This document shows positions 5,509 through 10,157 of a stretch of 10,157 bases of DNA, piece by piece. A model generated the notes under the pieces. It was not told where the DNA came from. It was given only the letters and a program-made list of their open reading frames with translations, and ran no database searches. Where the stretch lies: NCBI GenBank assembly GCA_002506665.1, contig DAXZ01000012.1:1-10157 (forward strand), written 5' to 3'. Every line of letters begins with the position of its first letter. Position 1 is the stretch's first letter. This stretch comes from Nitrosopumilus sp. UBA526. GTDB lineage: Archaea; Thermoproteota; Nitrososphaeria; Nitrososphaerales; Nitrosopumilaceae. The position numbers were made by a program, and so were the translations under genes.

Positions 5509-6930
5509 ATGAATAAGCGTGTTAGTATGCTCTTTACAATTACAGCAGTAGCTGTAATGAGCGCAACCTTATTCGGAAGCACGTACACACAAACCCAGAT
5601 TGCTGGACAATCACTTGATATCGACAAAATGGATATCGACGTAATTGAACAAATCCATCAAATGGGCGGGTTACAGCTTGTAATGCCTCAGGCATTTGCA
5701 GAAACTGATTGTGGTATACTTGAGCAAATTGGACGCAATGTAGTCGAGTTTAATCTGACTGGTGAAAGTGTTGAACTTCCAATTATGGGAGGCAAGACAT
5801 ACAATGCCATGACCTTTAGTGGCCAAGTCCCAGGACCAACACTACGAGTTACGCAAGGCGATGTTGTGAAAATGACACTGACTATTCCAGCTGACGAAGC
5901 CACTGCACACGGTAATGACATGCACGCATCACAAATATCATCAACAGCGTTCGAGTCAGTTAATCCGGGTGAAACAAGTCAGTACTGTTACATTGCTGAA
6001 TCTGCGGGTGTCTTCAAATACCACTGTTCTGGTGTCAAACTCATTGGCATGGATCAACATGTACTTTCTGGCATGTACGGAATTGCAATCGTTGATCCTA
6101 TCAATGGATACAAGAAACTAATGGTAGAGAAAACCTCAGTGAGTGATGGCAATGTCTCTCTAGATAGACAATTCTATGATGCAGATGCACTAGAGTTCCA
6201 ACTCCAGTACAATCAACTGTACCTAACAGATGAAGGCAACTATGATTCAAGAGCAATGTTCCAACATCACAACACTGCAACAGTTGTTAATGGAATGCAA
6301 TTTGGTTATGTCCCAAACATGGCTCATAACCTACTTGTCAACGGCGATGTAGACAGGAATATCTTTGTTGCACAGCCATGGAACGGACTTGAATACAAGC
6401 AGTACCAATCACAACTCTTGTTTGTTGAAACTGATCAACATGTGAGACTCTTTATCGAAAACCAAGGTAATGAACCAGTATTCTTCCATATTGTTGGAGA
6501 AATCTTGGACAGAGTTACCCAGGGCAACAGAGTACAATCTGCTGCAACTGAGACATGGTTACTTGGAGGCTCACAGAACATGATAGTTGACTTGGTCTTT
6601 GATGAACCTGGTGCATATGCCGCAGTAAACCATGATTATGCAGCAATTTACACCGGAGCAGCTACAGTCTTTGTAGCAGGTGATCCATTCGGCTTGAACC
6701 CAGTTCTAGTCGAAAAGGGAGTTATCCCAGCACCAGTGGCATCTTATGCATACGCTTTAGGCAATCCAAGTGATGCTGTCCCACCAATGGGAGCAAACAG
6801 TATTGCCCATCCTGCCCAAAACATTCACGGTTTAATGACTGATGATGTAGCTTCTGAAATGCAAGCAAGTGGCGATTATATCGCACTATGGGAAGTAATT
6901 CCGGTAGTGGCAGAAATGCTTACTTCTTGA
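5509..6930 (+). CDS. nirK: copper-containing nitrite reductase (thaumarchaeal NirK)
   Basis: This two-cupredoxin multicopper enzyme reduces nitrite to nitric oxide outside the membrane. The start at 5509 gives 473 aa and a normal N-terminal signal, MNKRVSMLFTITAVAVMSAT. The in-frame ATG at 5470 is rejected because it precedes the TATA box and adds a non-signal leader. Numbering from 5509: HGNDMH (134-139) gives the type 1 His134, catalytic Asp137 and type 2 His139; YHC (171-173) gives type 2 His172 and type 1 Cys173; MDQHVLSGM gives type 1 His184 and Met189. In domain 2, VFFHIVGE gives catalytic His327 and AAVNHDYA gives type 2 His375. All copper ligands and both catalytic residues are therefore present. 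About 80 residues extend beyond domain 2. NirK is abundant in ammonia-oxidising archaea, where its role in ammonia oxidation or NO supply is debated. A T-rich terminator follows. Confidence 0.93.
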   Translation: MNKRVSMLFTITAVAVMSATLFGSTYTQTQIAGQSLDIDKMDIDVIEQIHQMGGLQLVMPQAFAETDCGILEQIGRNVVEFNLTGESVELPIMGGKTYNAMTFSGQVPGPTLRVTQGDVVKMTLTIPADEATAHGNDMHASQISSTAFESVNPGETSQYCYIAESAGVFKYHCSGVKLIGMDQHVLSGMYGIAIVDPINGYKKLMVEKTSVSDGNVSLDRQFYDADALEFQLQYNQLYLTDEGNYDSRAMFQHHNTATVVNGMQFGYVPNMAHNLLVNGDVDRNIFVAQPWNGLEYKQYQSQLLFVETDQHVRLFIENQGNEPVFFHIVGEILDRVTQGNRVQSAATETWLLGGSQNMIVDLVFDEPGAYAAVNHDYAAIYTGAATVFVAGDPFGLNPVLVEKGVIPAPVASYAYALGNPSDAVPPMGANSIAHPAQNIHGLMTDDVASEMQASGDYIALWEVIPVVAEMLTS

Positions 6931-6938
6931 TCTCCACA

Positions 6939-6953
6939 CCTTTTTTATTTTCT
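6939..6953 (+). terminator. T-rich terminator after nirK
   Basis: CCTTTTTTATTTTCT lies 9-23 nt past the nirK stop and upstream of the serA TATA box. It fits archaeal poly-T termination and separates the two genes into distinct transcripts. Confidence 0.55.
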
Positions 6954-6960
6954 TATTGAA

Positions 6961-6968
6961 TTATATTT
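6961..6968 (+). promoter_or_regulatory. TATA box of serA
   Basis: TTATATTT is centred about 27 nt upstream of ATG 6991, predicting a leaderless transcript. Confidence 0.5.
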
Positions 6969-6990
6969 CAGTTGATCATATTATTTTGTT

Positions 6991-7923
6991 ATGGGATTTG
7001 AAGAATCTGTACTGATTTGTGATGAGGTAGACCCCATACTGAACAAAATTCTACTAGATAACGGTCTAAATGTCTCCTACGAACCTGAGATCACTGCCGA
7101 ACAGATTCTAGCCAAGATCTCCACTTTTAACATCATAATTGTCAGAAGCAGAACCACAATTACAAAAGAGATGATTGAGAAAGCTGATAACTGTAAAATT
7201 ATTGCCCGTGTGGGTGTCGGGTTGGATAACGTGGATCAAGATGCCGCTAAAACAAAGAACATTCGAGTAATCAATGCAGTAGAGGGCGCAATAAATGCTG
7301 TTGCCGAACTAGTCTTGGGTTTGATGCTGTCTCTTGCAAGACAGACTGCAAGGGGGGATAGAGCAATAAGAAACAAACAATGGCTCAAAAAAGAACTAAA
7401 GGGAACAGAACTTGCAGGAAAATATCTTGGAATTATAGGCCTAGGCAATATTGGAAAAAGATTGGGAAGACTCGGCCGTGCATTAAACATGAATATTATC
7501 GGTTATGATGTTGTTGCAATAGATGCCGAGTTTTCAAAAGATGTAGGTCTGATGAAAGCTGACCTAAATACTCTTTTGCAGAGTTCTGATTATGTATCTA
7601 TTCATGTCCCACTATTGGACTCGACATACCATCTTCTTGATGCAGAGAAAATCTCTATCATGAAAAATACTGCCAAAGTTATCAATACCTCTAGGGGCGG
7701 TGTAGTTGACGAGGATGCTCTCTATGATGCACTCAAAAACGGCACTCTGGGGGGGGCCGCTTTAGATGTGTTTGAAAAGGAACCCGCTATTGGAACAAAA
7801 CTAGCAGAACTTGAGAATGTAATTCTGACCCCTCACATAGGCGCACAGACTAGGGAGGCACAATCACTGGCTGCCAATGTAATTGCTGAAAAAATTATTC
7901 AGATACTTCGTGGCGTAATATGA
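6991..7923 (+). CDS. serA: D-3-phosphoglycerate dehydrogenase, short form
   Basis: This 310-aa NAD-dependent D-2-hydroxyacid dehydrogenase probably oxidises 3-phosphoglycerate to 3-phosphohydroxypyruvate, the first step of serine synthesis. The substrate-binding half includes VRSRTTITKE (51-60) and ARVGVGLDNVD (72-82). The NAD-binding Rossmann loop is GIIGLGNIGKRLG (147-159), with Asp173 at the end of the second strand. The catalytic set is Arg235 (NTSRGGVVDE), Glu264 (DVFEKEP) and His282 (TPHIGAQT). The protein ends right after the catalytic domain, so it lacks the C-terminal ACT domain used for serine feedback in longer SerA proteins. A related hydroxyacid dehydrogenase such as glyoxylate reductase is possible, but VGVGLDNVD and the overall pattern favour SerA. 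It is transcribed alone; no serB or serC is nearby. Confidence 0.87.
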   Translation: MGFEESVLICDEVDPILNKILLDNGLNVSYEPEITAEQILAKISTFNIIIVRSRTTITKEMIEKADNCKIIARVGVGLDNVDQDAAKTKNIRVINAVEGAINAVAELVLGLMLSLARQTARGDRAIRNKQWLKKELKGTELAGKYLGIIGLGNIGKRLGRLGRALNMNIIGYDVVAIDAEFSKDVGLMKADLNTLLQSSDYVSIHVPLLDSTYHLLDAEKISIMKNTAKVINTSRGGVVDEDALYDALKNGTLGGAALDVFEKEPAIGTKLAELENVILTPHIGAQTREAQSLAANVIAEKIIQILRGVI

Positions 7924-8006
7924 TCTTTGCCTGAGGATTGAAAATAACTAAAAAAGCTTTGACTTTAACGTGATTTATTGCCATCTCTTTGTTTTTAACG
8001 TCTATT

Positions 8007-8013
8007 GAGAGGT
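8007..8013 (+). promoter_or_regulatory. possible ribosome binding site favouring start 8025
   Basis: GAGAGGT lies 11 nt before ATG 8025. A TATA-like GTTTTTAACG (7991-8000) is about 30 nt upstream of the same ATG. Both support 8025 over the upstream TTG at 7989. The evidence is modest because RBS and TATA would not both be needed. Confidence 0.35.
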
Positions 8014-8024
8014 CAAAATACTAT

Positions 8025-8879
8025 ATGACTATGAGGGAATCACACTCTGAAAGGTCGATGGAATTTCCTAGTGTTAATTCTCTACTAAAAATTTCATTGG
8101 GATTAATACTGCTTGTGGCGATCTCATTTGCACTAGTATATGCTCAAACAATAACAGTAAATGTTGAAGAAGACTCTTTTGATATAAAATACAATGTAAC
8201 TGGAATGACTGTTTCTAGTGTTACAGTCGATGCTGACTTTATCTCTTTGATACTGACAGTAGATGTGACTGATTCTAGTGGAACACTAGACATTACACTT
8301 GAGCGTTCACTTCTTGATTCTATCTATGAGGGATCAGATGATGACTTTATTGTGGTAGTTGAAGCCGAGGAACCGGGTTTTTCAGAAACTATGACATCTG
8401 CCCAAAGCAGAACCTTGAGTATTAGTGTACCTGCAGGTGCTGAGGAGATAGAGATTATTGGTACTGTACTTGGTAATACTGCATCTATTGAAGATGATGA
8501 GGATGCAAAAGCCAAGGCGGCACAAGAGGCAGCTAAAGCTGCTGAGGACAAAGCTGCCGACGAGGCAGCTAAAGCAGCAGCAGAGGCCAAAGCTGCCAAC
8601 GATGCAGCTAAAGCTGCAGAAGCCAAAGCTGCTGAGGACAAAGCCGCCAAGGAGGCGGCAGCTAAAGCCCAAGCTGCCAAAGACGCAGCATCTACATGTG
8701 CACCTGGCACAATTCTTAAAGATGGGATATGCATTCTTGACTCTACATCACAACAATCCAGCTTTTCTATCAAAGCACTAGGCAAAGAAACACTAATGGG
8801 TGTCATTGTAGCATTTGTAGTTGCCGGAACTATTGGAATTATTCTGGGATTAATCTCCAAAGCTAGCAAGAGTCACTAG
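8025..8879 (+). CDS. thaumarchaeal envelope protein: beta domain, Ala-rich helix, C-terminal anchor
   Basis: Starting at ATG 8025 the protein has 284 aa. An N-terminal signal or membrane helix spans about 20-40 (LLKISLGLILLVAISFALVY), with likely cleavage near YA-QTI. Residues 42-150 are beta-rich: FDIKYNVTGMTVSSVTVD, SLILTVDV, GTLDITLERSLLD, EEIEIIGTV. This pattern is seen in many thaumarchaeal secreted proteins, including PEFG-CTERM ones. Residues 160-222 are almost only Ala, Lys, Glu and Asp, a long helix. A short C-APGTILKDG-IC segment (Cys225 and Cys236) may form a disulfide loop. A C-terminal membrane helix (about 256-277, LMGVIVAFVVAGTIGIILGLI) and a basic tail follow. No PEFG sorting motif is present. 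It is probably a surface-exposed spacer or binding protein held in the membrane; its function is unknown. Starts at 7989 (TTG), 8031 and 8058 are alternatives. Confidence 0.72.
   Translation: MTMRESHSERSMEFPSVNSLLKISLGLILLVAISFALVYAQTITVNVEEDSFDIKYNVTGMTVSSVTVDADFISLILTVDVTDSSGTLDITLERSLLDSIYEGSDDDFIVVVEAEEPGFSETMTSAQSRTLSISVPAGAEEIEIIGTVLGNTASIEDDEDAKAKAAQEAAKAAEDKAADEAAKAAAEAKAANDAAKAAEAKAAEDKAAKEAAAKAQAAKDAASTCAPGTILKDGICILDSTSQQSSFSIKALGKETLMGVIVAFVVAGTIGIILGLISKASKSH
8502..8690 (+). repeat. degenerate Ala-Lys-Glu coding repeats
   Basis: Imperfect repeats of a GCAGCTAAAGC core with GAGGACAAAGC(T/C)GCC variants encode blocks such as AAKAAEDKAADE, AAKAAAEAKAAND and AAKAAEAKAAEDKAAKE. The units vary in length. 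The product is a long charged helix resembling TolA or LEA-type segments. Slippage-prone DNA here may vary between strains. Confidence 0.8.
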
Positions 8880-9388
8880 CAAGACAAATTCTCTGATCTC
8901 ATTACTTTGTCAAAATCAAATCCTGATATCTGGGTTGTAGATGAATATGGAATTATCCCCAAAATTGGTATATCTGCACGCACAACAACAATGAGTTTGT
9001 TGGGGTCAAGCCTGATATCTCCACCATCAAACTCAAAATCCAATGTCATAAAGACATGCTGTGCAGAGACTAGTTCCTGTGATGAAAATACCCCCTTTTG
9101 CACTGATGATGAAAGTGGATTTATAGTTGCTGGGTTTACTGAAAATGATCCCATGTGCTTTGCATCATAATACGTTGAGAATTGGAATCCCTCAAAACTT
9201 TGCCAAAACGGCATTGGGTTACAAAACTCTACCTCTCCATGATTAGACATTGTAAAAAAAGAGAACTGACCCGGACCATGCCATCTGTATTCTAGCTGCG
9301 GTATTCCAAATATGCTCAATCCTGAATTGGCAAACGGAATAATGATCACTATTATTGCAATGACAGTTATGACCGTGTGCTTGTTCAT
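8876..9388 (-). CDS. membrane-anchored conserved thaumarchaeal protein (170 aa)
   Basis: I do not recognise a named family. The N terminus MNKHTVITVIAIIVIIIPFA is a signal peptide or membrane anchor. The rest is a probable extracellular beta domain with distinctive blocks: FGIPQLEYRW (27-36), SNHGEVEFCNPMPFWQSF (48-65), DFEFDGGDIRLDP (117-129) and IPYSSTTQISGFDFD (146-160). It has Cys56 and a C-terminal Cys170, which could pair. The many aromatic and Pro/Gly positions look like a conserved fold rather than low-complexity filler, and I believe similar proteins occur across Nitrosopumilales. Its ATG overlaps the upstream gene's stop by 4 nt (ATGA), so translation is coupled. The stop lies in a CTAG (8876-8879) that also ends the convergent envelope gene, so the two transcripts must overlap. 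Confidence 0.7.
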   Translation of the reverse strand: MNKHTVITVIAIIVIIIPFANSGLSIFGIPQLEYRWHGPGQFSFFTMSNHGEVEFCNPMPFWQSFEGFQFSTYYDAKHMGSFSVNPATINPLSSSVQKGVFSSQELVSAQHVFMTLDFEFDGGDIRLDPNKLIVVVRADIPILGIIPYSSTTQISGFDFDKVMRSENLSC

Positions 9389-10026
9389 ATCCCTTTGGGA
9401 ATACCTATGATGTTTCTCTCTAGCAGGTTGTTTATTGCATTAGAAAAAACTTTGTCTGATATCATATCTTTCATCCACCAATGGCCTATAGTTTTTACCC
9501 ATTCTGGAATCCTTACGTCATGTATGTTGCCCTCGTTAATCTCAAAGGGAACATTCACTAGTCTGCTATCTACATATCTCTGAAATGCATCCAAAAGAAA
9601 CCCGTCTGATATGTCTCCTGTGAGCCAATTGGACATTATAGGTTTAATTAGTTCTGGAATACAAATCGAGTCTGATTCAATTAATTCAAATTCTGCCCCG
9701 GTGTTTGCAGTTGAGTATTGAACATTTATGAAATATTTCCCTAGTGGGAATATCTCTGCCTCAAATGGAAATGGTGACGGGACTGGATTCTCTAACTCTG
9801 TTATTGGTATTGGTATTGCACTGCTGTCTCTTCCTGACTCGTCACTTATGTGAACTATTGCAGACTCGCCGGTAATTTCTGACACCTTGATTATGTAGAA
9901 TAACTTTTCACAATAACTGTATGCAGTCTTGTCCATAATTATAGAAACTTCCGGGTCTGCCTGAACTTGTGGCAAAAACCCCACCGTTCCAATTACAAAA
10001 ATTATTGACAATGCTAATACTCTCAT
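9385..10026 (-). CDS. secreted protein with Ig-like domain and two 38-residue helical repeats
   Basis: This 213-aa protein begins with a clear signal peptide, MRVLALSIIFVIGTVGFLPQ, with likely cleavage after VQA (23). Residues 25-120 look like an Ig/macroglobulin-type beta domain (MDKTAYSYCEKL, SAIVHISDESGRD, FPLGKYFINVQY), with Cys39 and Cys122 possibly paired. The second half holds two 38-residue units. Unit 2 (173-210) starts IPEWVKTIGHWW and ends IIGIP, the 'IPxWVK..xWW...I.D..F...I..L....II.IP' repeat common in thaumarchaeal exported proteins. Unit 1 (123-160, IPELIKPIMSNW to LVNVP) matches it at 11 of 38 positions by my count and seems a diverged copy. It is probably a surface protein that mediates binding. 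It is the first gene of a two-gene operon with the 170-aa protein. The TATA box is about 28 nt upstream. Confidence 0.75.
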   Translation of the reverse strand: MRVLALSIIFVIGTVGFLPQVQADPEVSIIMDKTAYSYCEKLFYIIKVSEITGESAIVHISDESGRDSSAIPIPITELENPVPSPFPFEAEIFPLGKYFINVQYSTANTGAEFELIESDSICIPELIKPIMSNWLTGDISDGFLLDAFQRYVDSRLVNVPFEINEGNIHDVRIPEWVKTIGHWWMKDMISDKVFSNAINNLLERNIIGIPKGI

Positions 10027-10049
10027 CCCCTCTTTGCATCATTGGAGCT

Positions 10050-10058
10050 CTATAAAAC
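10050..10058 (-). promoter_or_regulatory. TATA box of the secreted-protein operon
   Basis: The minus strand reads GTTTTATAG, centred about 28 nt upstream of ATG 10026, consistent with a leaderless mRNA. Past this box, to the window end (10157), I see no gene I can support. Confidence 0.5.
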
Positions 10059-10157
10059 TCTCAGAGCACTAGAACCCTAGGAGCCCCATCTCTAGAGTTT
10101 ACAAAGATACATGAAATACTTGGATTTTGAAGATGTGTAACTAAATTATGACCCAAT

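Noticed and set aside
8324..8869. 181-codon minus-strand Ala/Ser-rich ORF
   Set aside because: It is the antisense reading of the GC-rich Ala/Lys repeat in the envelope gene; its composition is explained by the repeat.
8750..8879. PEFG-CTERM sorting signal in the envelope protein
   Set aside because: The C terminus is a plain membrane helix with a basic tail; no PEFG motif precedes it.
10111..10157. possible plus-strand starts at ATG 10111 and ATG 10148
   Set aside because: The first stops after nine codons; the second has only two full codons in the window and no convincing TATA box.
1..10157. CRISPR array or defence system
   Set aside because: No regularly spaced direct repeats and no cas-like or toxin-antitoxin genes; the only tandem repeats are within coding regions.

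Overview
The window comes from a mesophilic ammonia-oxidising archaeon (Thaumarchaeota/Nitrososphaerota, most like Nitrosopumilus or Nitrosarchaeum). The evidence is the archaea/eukaryote-type ribosomal proteins L39e and L31e, a thaumarchaeal-type copper nitrite reductase (NirK), a degenerate FtsZ homologue, a secreted protein with the thaumarchaeal 'IPxWVK..WW' helical repeat, AT-rich sequence, and TATA boxes about 25-30 nt upstream of start codons, which indicates leaderless mRNAs. Family assignments rest on motif recognition; no database search was possible.

Layout. 1-184 (-): N-terminal part of an IS66-like transposase running off the left edge. 238-835 (-): three small ORFs. Two of them (75 and 49 codons) have well-placed TATA boxes; the third (58 codons) is doubtful. 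907-1629 (+): L39e and L31e, abutting with no gap; L31e carries a long low-complexity tail that includes a 42-bp tandem duplication. 1647-2594 (-): FtsZ-like protein with a broken tubulin signature, convergent with L31e. 2665-5298 (-): two-gene operon of an aspartase/class II fumarase followed, 3 nt later, by an archaeal MiaB/CDKAL1-type tRNA methylthiotransferase. 5509-6930 (+): NirK, divergent from that operon, with a strong TATA box that sets its start. 6991-7923 (+): short D-3-phosphoglycerate dehydrogenase. 8025-8879 (+): envelope protein with a beta-type domain, an Ala/Lys/Glu helix and a C-terminal membrane anchor. 8876-10026 (-): two-gene operon of secreted or membrane-anchored thaumarchaeal proteins, joined by an ATGA overlap and ending in a CTAG shared with the convergent envelope gene.

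Functionally, the centre is housekeeping (translation, tRNA modification, amino acid and C4-acid metabolism) around a copper nitrite reductase, a hallmark of nitrogen metabolism in ammonia oxidisers. The right third encodes uncharacterised cell-surface proteins. The left edge is accessory: a transposon end and short orphan ORFs. No tRNA, rRNA or CRISPR array was recognised. The least explained items are the degenerate FtsZ, the L31e tail, the paired-repeat surface protein and the small-ORF cluster.
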